DNA from: Oleidesulfovibrio sp047973035
GTDB lineage: Bacteria; Desulfobacterota; Desulfovibrionia; Desulfovibrionales; Desulfovibrionaceae
DNA length: 64,000 bases
NCBI RefSeq assembly: GCF_047973035.1
Contig: NZ_JBKEBF010000039.1
Span: 1-64,000, forward strand
Direction of reading: 5' to 3'
Below are positions 52,836 through 63,200 of the stretch, piece by piece. The notes under the pieces are model-generated. The model was not told where the DNA came from. It did no database searches and saw only the letters and a program-made list of their open reading frames with translations. Each line of letters begins with the position of its first letter. The stretch's first letter is position 1. The position numbers and the translations under genes are program-made.

Positions 52836-53117
52836 TTATTTGATAGGGATTTTGATTTCAGGCGTAATTATGAGAATTTGATTAGTCGCATTTTGTGCCT
52901 GTTTTCGGGGTTGCGGTTTGGTTTTCATAATCAAATCCCCGCGTTCATTCCGCTCAATTATTGTTCCGTTGCCGGAGGTACCGATGCGAACCCCGGATTT
53001 CTTTTGTGTATGGATATTTTCCGAAGCAAAAATTTGCGCATTTGCAAAAATACATATGCCTGTAATCGTAGCAAAAAATACAGTGATGATGCTGTGTAAG
53101 CGGGTTTGATGCTGCAT
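52836..53117 (-). CDS. Small secreted protein of unknown function
   Basis: 93 residues: signal peptide (TRLHSIITVFFATITGICIF..ANA) then a short polar basic chain (GVRIGTSGNGTIIERNERGDLIM, TKPQPRKQAQN) ending in hydrophobic IIITPEIKIPIK. No known domain recognised. AAGGGGGCC before ATG supports expression; it lies 18 bp before amrS, so probably co-transcribed. Divergent from purM. Confidence 0.6.
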   Translation of the reverse strand: MQHQTRLHSIITVFFATITGICIFANAQIFASENIHTQKKSGVRIGTSGNGTIIERNERGDLIMKTKPQPRKQAQNATNQILIITPEIKIPIK

Positions 53118-53196
53118 AAGGCCCCCTTGCGTTCAAAGCTCTAAAAGCCTATGAATGCGTTCCGAAATCTGAAGCAACCTGCAAGGAGCAAGTTAC

Positions 53197-54252
53197 ATGC
53201 CTGAGGATCGTGCAAAAGCGTACACCGAGGCGGGGGTTGATATCAATGCCGGGAACGCTCTTGTCTCGCGAATCAAGTCCATGGTCGCCAGTACTCATAC
53301 CAAAGGTGTTATTTCTGACATCGGTGGTTTCGGCGGCCTGTTCAAACCTGATCTGGGAGGCATGGAAGAGCCGGTACTTGTTTCATCCACCGATGGAGTC
53401 GGTACAAAGCTCAAGCTCGCTTTCATGTTTGACAAGCACGATACAGTAGGTATCGACCTTGTTGCCATGAGCGTGAATGACGTTTTAGTTCAAGGCGCAA
53501 AGCCTCTGTTCTTTTTAGACTACTTTGCTACCGGCAAGCTTGACGTCGAAGCAGCCGCACAGGTCGTAGCCGGTGTGGCTGAGGGCTGTCGTCAGGCTCA
53601 ATGCGCTTTGCTGGGCGGCGAAACCGCAGAAATGCCTGATATGTACGGCCCCGGCGAATATGATCTTGCCGGTTTCTGCGTGGGTATCGCCGACAATAGC
53701 CGCATTGTTGATGGCTCCGATATCCGTGTGGGTGATACCCTTATCGGTCTGGGCTCAACAGGAGTCCATTCTAATGGATACACATTGGTCCGTAAGCTGT
53801 TTGAAAAAAGCGGCCTTGGCGCGGATGACCTGATGCCCGGTACGGATTCTAAAGTCCGTGACGTATTGATGGCTCCCACTCAAATCTACGTAGAGACTGT
53901 GCGTAATATCATGCGTGATTTTCAAGTCAAAGGCATGGTGCATATTACCGGCGGCGGTTTCTATGATAACCTGCCCCGTATTCTGCCTTCCTCTGTTGAT
54001 GCGCATATCAACTTCGGAACGTGGACCGTGCTGCCTGTTTTCAACTGGCTGAAAGAACAAGGCGAACTCAGCTGGCCTGAAATGCTGCAGATATTTAACT
54101 GCGGTGTTGGCTACGTGTTGATCGTCGGTCAGGATGAAGCAGATGATGTACTAGGTCGTCTTGCTGCTCTTGAGCAGCCTGCATGGGCCATTGGCACTGT
54201 CGAACGACGTAAAGAGGAAAGTGAAGAGCAGGTTTTCATCAACTTTGCTTAG
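53197..54252 (+). CDS. purM: Phosphoribosylformylglycinamidine cyclo-ligase
   Basis: 351 residues, AIR synthase. Conserved YTEAGVDINAGN, SSTDGVGTKLKLAF (ATP site), GGETAEMPDMY and HITGGGFYDNLPR. Closes the imidazole ring in de novo purine synthesis (FGAM plus ATP to AIR), cytoplasmic. Single-gene unit with its own terminator; AAGGAG precedes the start. Confidence 0.96.
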   Translation: MPEDRAKAYTEAGVDINAGNALVSRIKSMVASTHTKGVISDIGGFGGLFKPDLGGMEEPVLVSSTDGVGTKLKLAFMFDKHDTVGIDLVAMSVNDVLVQGAKPLFFLDYFATGKLDVEAAAQVVAGVAEGCRQAQCALLGGETAEMPDMYGPGEYDLAGFCVGIADNSRIVDGSDIRVGDTLIGLGSTGVHSNGYTLVRKLFEKSGLGADDLMPGTDSKVRDVLMAPTQIYVETVRNIMRDFQVKGMVHITGGGFYDNLPRILPSSVDAHINFGTWTVLPVFNWLKEQGELSWPEMLQIFNCGVGYVLIVGQDEADDVLGRLAALEQPAWAIGTVERRKEESEEQVFINFA

Positions 54253-54265
54253 CAGCTTGGATATT

Positions 54266-54299
54266 AAAAAGGCCGGAGACAGCGTCTCCGGCCTTTTTT
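54266..54299. terminator. Bidirectional terminator between purM and radical SAM gene
   Basis: GGCCGGAGAC/GTCTCCGGCC perfect 10-bp stem, flanked by an A tract on the left and T tract on the right, serving both convergent genes. Confidence 0.9.
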
Positions 54300-54303
54300 G
54301 TTT

Positions 54304-55596
54304 TTATGTGGGGGCTTGTTCTTTTTCAAGGGGAAGATGAGGGTTGAAGTACCCGAATTTAAGCCAGGGATTTGCCTTGCGTAGTCTTCTGCGAAAGTTG
54401 ATAAATCCTGCACTTGGGCCGAATTCAATTCCTTCAAGCAGTTCAAGATACATTTCCGGATCGATGTTCAGGTTGCGAAGTTGGATGAAATCTACTTTTT
54501 CCGTTCCAACAAGCTCATTTAACGCATCAAGCTCTTTTTCACAGTCAGAAATTCCGGGGTAATAGAGCAGATTCAGAGATACAAAAATGCCTCTTTTGTG
54601 TGCCTCTGTAATTGATCTGCGTACATCGGCAAAGGTGTACCCCTTCGGGCGATAGTAACGGTTATAGACCTCTTCACGGGCGCTGTTGAGGCTTACTCTG
54701 ATTGAGCTTATGCCTGCTTCTGCAAGTTCGATTACGGCATTGGGCAGTGATGCGTTTGTGTTCACGTTTACGGTGCCTTTGCCGCCTTGCTGGCGGAATG
54801 AGCGCACTGCTTCTGCGATTATCACGGCTTCTGTCAGAGGTTCGCCTTCGCAGCCTTGACCAAAAGAAAAGATGGGCTTTTCAGTTTCGGCACGGCCGTG
54901 ATGCATCATTACCTCGGTAATCTCTTTTGCTGTAGGCGTGAAGCTGAGGCGATTCTGGGGGGTGCTGCAAATACGGGAGCCATCATCCTGCTGTGAAATA
55001 CAACCAACACAACGGGCATTACAGGCACGTGATGTGGGCAGGGGGGCTTCAAATCTTCCAAGCGTAAGGTTGCGCGCTGCGGGGCAACAGTATGTCAGGG
55101 CGCAATTACTCATCAGATGCTGCATCAACCGGTTGTCCGGATATTGCTTCATAAGAGCATGCGCGTTCTTTTTTATAAGCTTTTTAGATATATGTTTGAA
55201 GACCTGCCTGTCGTCCTGATCAACTCTTTTGGCGCATATGTAGAATCGGCCATTTGCGAAACCTACGGCTCCGTAGGCAAAAAGAGGCAAAGTAGGGGCG
55301 TCATGCTGGCTTGCATACGCGGCATGGGCTGTTAACGTATGTGCAGGGGCAGCAAAAGCTGCTACTGCCAGTTCTTCCTGTGCTTCAATTCGCCCTGTTT
55401 CCTGCGACAGGCCAAGCGCATTGCGGCCGGGCAGAAGAAAAATATCGCTTTCTTCCGGCAGTGGCATAAGCTCATCAGGTCTTGGCAGGGCAAATTCATG
55501 GCCTCTACGGCAGACCATTAGCAGGTCGGGGTGATCGTATATATTGCCATCCTTGTCTGCAACAAGGAGTCTGGGCTGTATTTTGGATGATGCCAT
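54304..55596 (-). CDS. Radical SAM protein of unknown function
   Basis: 430 residues. An N-terminal ~170-residue region without recognised fold, then CPAARNLTLGRFE and a radical SAM motif CNARCVGC in the middle of the chain, followed by GQGCEGEPL and the barrel (NVNTNASLP; RVSLNSAREEVYNRYYRP). The central cluster position with a long N-terminal domain is unusual. Related proteins are seen in Desulfovibrio without assigned role. GGAGGACGCACC precedes the start. Monocistronic, with a shared terminator. Confidence 0.72.
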   Translation of the reverse strand: MASSKIQPRLLVADKDGNIYDHPDLLMVCRRGHEFALPRPDELMPLPEESDIFLLPGRNALGLSQETGRIEAQEELAVAAFAAPAHTLTAHAAYASQHDAPTLPLFAYGAVGFANGRFYICAKRVDQDDRQVFKHISKKLIKKNAHALMKQYPDNRLMQHLMSNCALTYCCPAARNLTLGRFEAPLPTSRACNARCVGCISQQDDGSRICSTPQNRLSFTPTAKEITEVMMHHGRAETEKPIFSFGQGCEGEPLTEAVIIAEAVRSFRQQGGKGTVNVNTNASLPNAVIELAEAGISSIRVSLNSAREEVYNRYYRPKGYTFADVRRSITEAHKRGIFVSLNLLYYPGISDCEKELDALNELVGTEKVDFIQLRNLNIDPEMYLELLEGIEFGPSAGFINFRRRLRKANPWLKFGYFNPHLPLEKEQAPT

Positions 55597-55749
55597 GGTG
55601 CGTCCTCCGGCAACTATTGTGGCTATAATGCCTTTTATGCTAAACGGAAGTTCTTACGGAAAGCAAAAGCAGCGGGCAAGGGAAATTGTTCTGCATAGCA
55701 CACTGCCTTTGTGAAAAATAAGTTCATAATTATGGAGTAACTTTTTCTC

Positions 55750-56085
55750 ATGTTTGAAGAAATGCTGACACCCTTCATGGTGTTCATGTTGCTTTGCTTT
55801 GTCGGGCTCATGGTTATGTTTTTCTTTATGTTGCGCGGTCTTGATGACCTTTCGCGTAGCTTGAGGTCAGAGCGCTCAGCAATGCTTGATCAGCTTCGCA
55901 GCATTGAAGAACGGCTTGATGTGCTCAATGCTCTGGCTCGAAGGCACGTCGGAGGCGCACAACCGGACAAGCTGCAGCGTACTTCACGCAGGGTTGCAAC
56001 CAGCCTTGACGCACCGCGTCTGCCGGAGAAGCAGGACAGGACTGATCAGGACGATAATATAACGGAATTCATTCTGCATGAATAG
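55750..56085 (+). CDS. Small membrane protein with coiled coil
   Basis: 111 residues: one membrane span (about 8-32, FMVFMLLCFVGLMVMFFFML), then a charged helix (RSLRSERSAMLDQLRSIEERLDVL) likely to form a coiled coil, and a polar tail. No domain recognised. 16 bp before the next small membrane protein, which has a similar plan, so the two may act together. Confidence 0.65.
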   Translation: MFEEMLTPFMVFMLLCFVGLMVMFFFMLRGLDDLSRSLRSERSAMLDQLRSIEERLDVLNALARRHVGGAQPDKLQRTSRRVATSLDAPRLPEKQDRTDQDDNITEFILHE

Positions 56086-56101
56086 AGCGGGTAGCTAGCC
56101 T

Positions 56102-56548
56102 ATGGATTACATGTTTCTTCTTTTGGCTTCCCTATCGGCTGCAGCCGTTCTTTTTACATTATTCCGGCGTAAGTCGCAGGAATTTAATCAGGCTATACAT
56201 CAGCTTGAACGCAAAAATGCACAGTTAAATTTGCATCTTTCGCAGCTGGCAGATGAAGAGACCAGACTCGGAGAGTCTATTTCTTCTCTTGAGGGGCAGA
56301 TCAAACTTGCTGCCATGGAAGCTTCTTTCACTTCTACAGACGCAGAAAGCACTAAAGATGCAATGCGTTTTATGGACTATCTGGTACATCGCGGCGGAAT
56401 TACGACGGATCAGCTGAAAAAGGTTGAGCGCTATAAAGCGCAGACTGGTAGCCCGATGAGTTATGAAGAATTGCTGATCATGCTGGATATGATTACCAGA
56501 GAAAAACTGCAATCTATGAAAGACGCCTTCGATAAGATGGAGACATAA
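56102..56548 (+). CDS. Membrane-anchored coiled-coil protein with GspE-N/MshEN-like tail
   Basis: 148 residues: N-terminal span (MDYMFLLLASLSAAAVLFTLF), a coiled coil (about 30-80) and a C-terminal ~50-residue helical segment (GGITTDQLKKVERYKAQTG..MSYEELLIMLDMITREKL) that resembles the N-terminal domain of type II secretion/pilus ATPases, some of which bind c-di-GMP. The match is by eye and weak. Start codon follows a sequence with no strong ribosome site. Confidence 0.55.
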   Translation: MDYMFLLLASLSAAAVLFTLFRRKSQEFNQAIHQLERKNAQLNLHLSQLADEETRLGESISSLEGQIKLAAMEASFTSTDAESTKDAMRFMDYLVHRGGITTDQLKKVERYKAQTGSPMSYEELLIMLDMITREKLQSMKDAFDKMET

Positions 56549-56586
56549 TCATAGGTCCGGATGTGTAGTTCGCTAAACGCTTCATC

Positions 56587-57579
56587 TTAACTGTACCGCT
56601 TTGCTTCTGCCAGATAGAGTGCTCTGGCTGCCGGCGCTTCAGAAGATTCTGCATGAAGCAGATAGAGAAAACGAAGATACTGTTGGTGGATGGATGCTGC
56701 TTTGGCGCAGCGTTCATCCACTGTTTTTTTGATGTCTATTTTCTTGAGAGCTTCTAAAAACGCTGCTGCCCGATGTGATGCCCTGTGGGCTTTATTTATT
56801 TCTGCATTTCCTTGTGCAGCCAGCGTGGCTCTTAATTGCGGGGTATTCAGCAGCGTCAGGGCCTTACGGGCAGCGTCTTCCGCGTTATCAGGCTGATATG
56901 TTAAAAAGTGCTTCCGGTCGCAAAACAGTTCCTGCTGTCCATTAGCGATTGCAGGAGTCACCAAGCACCCGCCACATCCGAGCGCTTCAAATACTCTGAA
57001 GTTAAGGTCACCGTGCTCGCAATAGTTAAGGATGACTTTGCCTTTTGGATACAGCGTTCTGTAGTCCCCTTGAGTGATGTGAAGGCGGTCGCCGAGAATG
57101 GTGCGTAAGTGTTCAAGAAAAATTAAACGCTTAGGCGTGATTTCTTTATTGACTGTACCTACAAAGAGCACATCCCATAGGGGCTCTGCCGGTAAAGGCT
57201 GGTCATGGTCTTTGGCAAAGGCAGGCATCCACAGGATATGGTCATCTTCAAGGCGCATATTCTGGAACAACTTCAGGTGATCGCGGAGGCTTACAAGGCA
57301 GAGGTCAAACCCCTGAGCGTAGCGAGGATACCAACTGTGAATGTGGGAATCTATGCATAAAAAGACTGTAAGGCATGGAAAGCTTTCAATGCCTCTGACA
57401 AACGGCGGGCGGCTTTTATCCGCCACCACTACAATATCCGGTGTAAAGCCCGCATGTAGTACAATGTCATCCCAGCTGAACGTTTCGTGCTGCTTAAAGT
57501 CGTGTTGTACAACTGTGCATTCAGAAGTCGTAATAGAGGGGGCAAAAAAGGGGCTGCCAAGCCAAAAAATTTTATACAT
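56587..57579 (-). CDS. Glycosyltransferase (CgeB/group 1-like)
   Basis: 330 residues. C-terminal half carries the GT-B signature region ILNYCEHGDLNFRVFEALGCGGCLVTP (sugar-nucleotide site) typical of the CgeB-like family; the N-terminal half binds acceptor. A helical tail of about 60 residues follows. Donor and acceptor unknown; no other polysaccharide genes are adjacent. Ends convergently with the preceding small membrane protein. Confidence 0.75.
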   Translation of the reverse strand: MYKIFWLGSPFFAPSITTSECTVVQHDFKQHETFSWDDIVLHAGFTPDIVVVADKSRPPFVRGIESFPCLTVFLCIDSHIHSWYPRYAQGFDLCLVSLRDHLKLFQNMRLEDDHILWMPAFAKDHDQPLPAEPLWDVLFVGTVNKEITPKRLIFLEHLRTILGDRLHITQGDYRTLYPKGKVILNYCEHGDLNFRVFEALGCGGCLVTPAIANGQQELFCDRKHFLTYQPDNAEDAARKALTLLNTPQLRATLAAQGNAEINKAHRASHRAAAFLEALKKIDIKKTVDERCAKAASIHQQYLRFLYLLHAESSEAPAARALYLAEAKRYS

Positions 57580-57740
57580 GGTTTCTTTTTAATCCTTACG
57601 GCCTGTTAACGCAATGCTGCGGTTTGTATGTACAGCTTTTGTATTGCTATCTGAAGTAGGTCAATATATACGTTGGACGTTGTGTGTTTGTTCCGTGGCC
57701 CCTCCCCGACTTGCGATATACACAAGCCTGGGAGATTGTT

Positions 57741-59030
57741 ATGTCTATTCTTACTTTGAACAGTGCGCTTTCCGGCGTGCTTGAGCAGCACATTGCCGAT
57801 CTGGCAGCGCGTGAACGTCTTTCCGAAGGCGCTATTCGTGCTGGTATTCAGAACGGGACTATGGTTCTGCTTGCCAACCCCTCTCACCCTGATGTGCTTC
57901 CGACGCTTGTAGGTCAGCCTGCCAGCGTAAAGGTGAATGCCAACATCGGTACTTCTCCTCTTAAAAACAGCGTTCCCTGCGAAATGCGCAAGTTGCAGGT
58001 TGCGGTTGATGCTGGTGCAGATACTGTTATGGATCTTTCCATTGCAGGTGATCTGGATAGCATCCGTCGCGAAATGCTTGCCAATACGCGACTGCCTCTC
58101 GGTACAGTTCCTATGTACTCCGTGGCGCAGCGCTACCTTGATGCGGATAAAGACCCCGCAGGCATGGACCCTGAAGAACTGTTTGAAGAAATTGAAAAGC
58201 AGGCGGAGCAGGGTGTTGACTTTATCACTGTACACTGCGGACTGGCCCGCCGTGGGGCCGAGTTTGCTACTGACGGCAGCCGTCTGCTGGGTATTGTTTC
58301 CCGTGGCGGATCGATTCTGGCTCGATGGATGTTGCGCAACAATAAAGAAAACCCGCTGCTGACCGGCTTTGACCGTTTGATTGAAATCTGCCGAAAGCAC
58401 AACGTGACATTTTCTCTCGGTGATGGTCTGCGCCCCGGTGCTGGCCATGATGCAGGTGATGCTGCACAGTATGAAGAAGTCATGGTTCTTGGCCAGTTGG
58501 CCAAGAAAGCACTTGCAGAGGGTGCACAGTGCATGATCGAAGGCCCCGGGCATGTTCCTTTTAATCAGGTGCGCAGCCAGATTCAGACCATCAAGCGTAT
58601 GACTAATAATGCGCCTTTGTATGTTCTCGGACCGCTGACCATTGATTCCTGCCCCGGTTATGACCACATTGCCGGTGCGATTGGCGGTGCCATAGCGGTT
58701 GAGGCCGGCGTTGACTTCCTGTGCTATCTCACTCCTGCAGAGCACCTGACTTTGCCTTCGATGGAAGATGTGCACGCTGGTGTTGTGGCTTCTCGTATTG
58801 CTGCACAGGCCGGTGAAGTAGCTCTTGGCAGAGCTGCTGCACTGGAGCGTGAAGAAGGTATTTCGCGCGCCCGTAAAGATCTGGACTGGGATGCAATGAA
58901 AAAGTTCGCCCTTGATGCTCCCAAAATTGATGAGCGCCGTGGCGAACACAAAGATGAAGAAGAATGCGCTATGTGCGGTAAGTTCTGCGCAGTAAAAATG
59001 CTTCGTGACGACCCTATGGGTAAACTGTAA
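57741..59030 (+). CDS. thiC: Phosphomethylpyrimidine synthase (ThiC)
   Basis: 429 residues, the short form lacking the N-terminal extension of enterobacterial ThiC. Conserved VKVNANIGTSP, TVMDLSIAGD, SLGDGLRPGAGHDAGDAAQY, EGPGHVPFNQV and the C-terminal radical SAM cluster CAMCGKFC. Converts aminoimidazole ribotide to HMP-P for thiamin. The related 5-hydroxybenzimidazole synthase BzaF cannot be fully excluded by eye. Start at ATG 57741 with GGGAGA upstream. I saw no THI box in the 160 bp before it. Confidence 0.9.
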   Translation: MSILTLNSALSGVLEQHIADLAARERLSEGAIRAGIQNGTMVLLANPSHPDVLPTLVGQPASVKVNANIGTSPLKNSVPCEMRKLQVAVDAGADTVMDLSIAGDLDSIRREMLANTRLPLGTVPMYSVAQRYLDADKDPAGMDPEELFEEIEKQAEQGVDFITVHCGLARRGAEFATDGSRLLGIVSRGGSILARWMLRNNKENPLLTGFDRLIEICRKHNVTFSLGDGLRPGAGHDAGDAAQYEEVMVLGQLAKKALAEGAQCMIEGPGHVPFNQVRSQIQTIKRMTNNAPLYVLGPLTIDSCPGYDHIAGAIGGAIAVEAGVDFLCYLTPAEHLTLPSMEDVHAGVVASRIAAQAGEVALGRAAALEREEGISRARKDLDWDAMKKFALDAPKIDERRGEHKDEEECAMCGKFCAVKMLRDDPMGKL

Positions 59031-59098
59031 GCTTTTTACACATGATAAAGGCGGGATGGCGGCTTGCCGACTTGCTTTTGCGTAAGTTCGAAGAGATT

Positions 59099-59128
59099 AC
59101 GGCCTGTGATGTGCTCATCACAGGCCGT
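59099..59128. terminator. Shared hairpin terminator
   Basis: ACGGCCTGTGATG/CATCACAGGCCGT perfect stem with TGCT loop between convergent thiC and the dehydrogenase gene; short T runs on both sides. Confidence 0.75.
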
Positions 59129-59135
59129 TTACTAT

Positions 59136-60104
59136 TTACATGAGATGCGAGTTGACGACATGTTGAGGGGCTGTTTTGATGAATGCCCGTATGTTTTCAG
59201 CTGTAATGTCCATAAGCCTTTTTCTTGCCGTTAGTGTAGACCAGGCGATGTGTGGCGTTATCAGGCAGTTAGCGGCATTCATAAGAGTGTTGTCCGCGGG
59301 CAGGGGCTCAACCTCTGTAACATCAAGGCCCGCTCCTCCCAGCTTTCCGGCGTTTAAAGCGTCAGCCAGTGCATTTTCATCAATCAACGGCCCTCGGGCT
59401 GTGTTCAGGACTATTGCGCCGTTTTTCATGGTTTGAATACGTTCTGCGTTTATCAGGTGTTTGTTTTCGCTGGTAAGGGGGCAATGCAGAGAGACGACAT
59501 CAGCTTCAGCAAGCAGTTCATCCAGTTGGCAGAATCTAAAGTTGTTGTAAGCCGGAGCGGCCTTCGGTCGCGGGGCATAAGCAAGAATGTTCATGCCGAA
59601 TGCGTTTGCCAGTTCCGCAACGCGTCTGCCAGAATTGCCAAAGCCGATGACCCCCATGGTAAGGCCTGTAAGCTCTCTTTGTGTGCCGTCCCAGAAGCAC
59701 CAGTCCGGCGCAGCAGTCCAGACGCCTTGTTTGACAAGGCTGTCATGGTGGGCAGTTCTTCTGCAAAGTTCCAGCAACAGCGCCATGGTATGCTGTGCGA
59801 CAGCTTCTACTCCGTAACCCGGAACATTGGATACGGGAATTTTTTTGCCTGCTGCAGCTGCAATGTCCACCACGTCATAACCAGTTGCAAGAACAGAAAT
59901 AAACTTCAATTCCGGCAAAGCGTTAATGATGTCTGCTGTAAGCCTTGCTTTATTGGTAAGAAGAATGTCAGCACCTTGAGCTCTGGTGAGTATGTTTTCC
60001 GGTGCGGTTCTGTCGTAAGTTATCACTTTCCCGAAAGTTTGAATTTTGTCCCAAGGGTTATCGCCGGGATTTAATGTATAGCCATCTAAAACAGTAATGT
60101 TCAT
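59136..60104 (-). CDS. D-2-hydroxyacid dehydrogenase (glycerate dehydrogenase-like)
   Basis: 322 residues. NAD-binding GVIGFGNSGRRVAELANAFG, the catalytic Arg in LNTARGPLIDENAL, Glu in DVTEVEPLP and His in ITPHIAWST, the standard triad. Probably reduces hydroxypyruvate (HprA-like) or a related 2-oxoacid. Start at ATG 60104 with AGAGGG upstream. Monocistronic. Confidence 0.87.
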   Translation of the reverse strand: MNITVLDGYTLNPGDNPWDKIQTFGKVITYDRTAPENILTRAQGADILLTNKARLTADIINALPELKFISVLATGYDVVDIAAAAGKKIPVSNVPGYGVEAVAQHTMALLLELCRRTAHHDSLVKQGVWTAAPDWCFWDGTQRELTGLTMGVIGFGNSGRRVAELANAFGMNILAYAPRPKAAPAYNNFRFCQLDELLAEADVVSLHCPLTSENKHLINAERIQTMKNGAIVLNTARGPLIDENALADALNAGKLGGAGLDVTEVEPLPADNTLMNAANCLITPHIAWSTLTARKRLMDITAENIRAFIKTAPQHVVNSHLM

Positions 60105-60262
60105 TGCGCCCTCTGTGTCTGAATTTGCTGTATGCAATCGTTTTGGCAAAGTTGTGTGTTACGGGTTGCTGACTTGGCAACAAAGGGTAATGTGCCTTGC
60201 CGGAGTGTTCAGCTATAGCATTTTTCAGTTACATATTTTATCATTATTGTTTGAAAAAATGA

Positions 60263-63200
60263 ATGTCTGATGTTTCGGAGAGTTGCATAGTGCATAAGAG
60301 AATATTATGGGTTTTTGCCGGTGCGTTATGCGTTTTGGTCGCAACTGTCCTTATTGCGGCAGTCACACTTTTTGATTCTGATTTTCTCTCGGCTACCCTT
60401 GAGGACTTGTTAACTAAACAGTTGGAAACAAGTTGCCATATTAATGGCCCTGTGAATCTGGCGCTTTTTCCGGTGCCTGGTTTAGAGGCAGAGGATATCG
60501 TTGTTGATCAACCCGAGGGATTTGTTTCCTCTTCGCCTCTGTTAACCGCAGAAAAGGTTCTTGTTCAGTTTAAGCTGAACAGAATTTTCAGCGGGATATT
60601 TGAATTGGGGCACAGCAATATTCAACGGCCTGTAATTTCATTAGTGCGAGAGGTAGACGGGCGCGCGAACTGGCAAGCTCTGGCCGAAGCTTTTGGTGGG
60701 ACCAACAGGTTAGAAGCCCCTGCAGACTTGCAGCCTGAATTGCCATTTAAACTTGCAGACAGCAGTTTTGATGGTTTCCGCATGATGGACGGTACGATTC
60801 AACTTGAGGACAGGCAAAATAATATTGCTCTTTCCGCCTCTGAGCTGAATCTCTCCTTAACCGGAGGAGAAGCCAGAACCTTTTCCGTTGACGGAGAAAT
60901 TGCTTTAAACAACACCATTATTAAGCAGAATTTTTCTATCATCGGCGAGATGGTTGTGGATGATACAGAGAACATTCAGCGGGTATTGGGAAGCCTTAAA
61001 AGTGAAGGAATTGTCACCATTCTGGGACGCCAGCTTCCGGCAACTTTGGATACCGGAATTGATTACGATATTCAGCAGGGGCTGTTGGATATTGTTCTGG
61101 CGAAAGCTTCACTCGACCGTGCTGAACTTTCCGGCGAAGTAAAACTGATCGGATTTTGGAACCAGCTAGTCCTGAATGGTGATGTGAGCGTTGCACATCT
61201 CAGTTTGCCGTTCTGGTTTGAGTTCGGTCAATATCTGCCGGACAGCCTTCAGCATGCACTCGATGACTTAAGCGGCTCTCTGACTTTTCAGATGGATAAG
61301 AACGGTCTTGTGGTTTCCGCTCTTCAGGCATCTGTGCTTGGTATGCCTTTGAGTGGCAAAGGCGGCGTTTATGACTTTGCAAAACCTGTCATCTCTATTG
61401 ATGTAAGTGGCCGGTCTATTGATGTAAACAAAGTCTTCCCCGAACTGTCTGTAACTCCTCCTGCAACTTTGCCACGAAGAATCGGCAATGAGCCGCCGGT
61501 GCTGCTTTTTGAAGATTCTGCCGACGATGATGAGTCCGGCATCGGGTATGATATCCGTGTTGCCGCAGACAACTTTTCCGTCTTTGGATTTGAAGGGCAG
61601 GGTCTGTCTTTCAGGTGCTGGCCCTCAGAACAGGGCACGTACACCTCATATGACGTTGCATCTATTTATGGGGGCTCTGTAAAATCACTTCTTGATATTC
61701 GTGATGACTTCGGGTTTCAGGTGGATGTGCAAAATGTCAGTATAGACATACCTGCCAAGCTGCTGGCCGGCAAAGAGGTTGCGGGCGGCATTTTGAACGC
61801 ACGGGCAGATGTGGTTGCCGATGCTTCTACTATTCAAGGGTTGTTGGCAGATTTACACGGCAGGCTTGATGTTGATATTTCTTCCGGTTTCTTTGCTGTA
61901 AAAAGCAAGCGGCTTGCCGGCGGCTCTTTTGAACTGCAACGTGTTCCTTTTGAACGGTTTGATTTTGCTTTAAAAATGGATGGCAAAAGTGCCGATCCTG
62001 ATAAGCAGAAAGGACTTCTGCCATACTATTGGAACCTTAAAGGGGCACAACGTTCCAGTGCCTCAGATAATACTTCGTTTTCCTTAATCGGGCCTGTTGC
62101 ACTTGATCCTTTGAGCCTTCTTCCCGAGGCACTTCATAATGCACGCTTTAAAATTATCCGAAAAATGCCGATTGAACTGCCTTCGGGAACAGAACCTAGA
62201 GTAATTACATATGAAGGACGTGTTACGGCTGACCTGATACGGGGCAATGTTCAAGTTTCAGATGGAAATGCAGAGTTTATCGGAATTAAAGCCGGATGGG
62301 ATGCTTCAACGAAGGATATATATTCCGATGAGGCATGGAACGGAACGTTTGATGTAAATGAGATTCCTGTTCGTCGTGTTGTGAGTACTGTTTGGGGTAA
62401 GGATAGCTTTCTGCCGCCGGATCCGCGTGTATTGAATTATGCGGAACTTTCAGGGCAATTCCGATATGCGGGAAAGCGCCTCAATCTGGAAATTGCACAA
62501 GGGCAGATAGATAAAACTGTCTTTGCGGCTTCAGTCGAGGCTTTGCCTGAAAAGCAGATTTATTCTTTTGTCCTTGATGCAGATAATGTAGATATGGACA
62601 GGTATCTTCCAAAGGCTGCTAAAGGGCAGCCTGAAGATAAGCCCTTTGACTTTTCGGGATTGCGTAAACTTACTCTGCAAGGTGTAGTTTCTCTGGGGCA
62701 CTTGATTTATAAGAATATGGCTTATTCCGACGTTCAGGCATCGTTAAGCTGCGCCGGAGGGCGTGTTGCTGTAGAACCCTTGAGAGCGCAGCTATACGGC
62801 GGTACCGTAAGCGGATCATTCAGAGGCGACCTGACGGATACTAAGGGGCTTACAACAAAAGCTTCTTTCAGCTTTCAGGAAGTGGATTTCGGCAAGCTTA
62901 CAACAAGATTTGCAGGCGATGCCTACGTGACCGGCACTGCTGATATTTCATTTGATGTCGCAGGCGTAGTTGATTCTTCTGCGGATGTACCGGCCGGACT
63001 TGACGGAAACTGGCAATTTGTTGTCCGGAACGGTGAATATAGCCTGAGAAAGCAGGAAGAAGGAAAAGATAAACCTGTTTCATATAGCTTTTCCGCAGCC
63101 AGTGCTTCCGGTTCAATGACCAGAGGCGTGCTGCGCAATGACGACTTCAATTTGTCCGGTCCGCTTATCACCATTACAGGTAAGGGCGATGTAGACCTTG

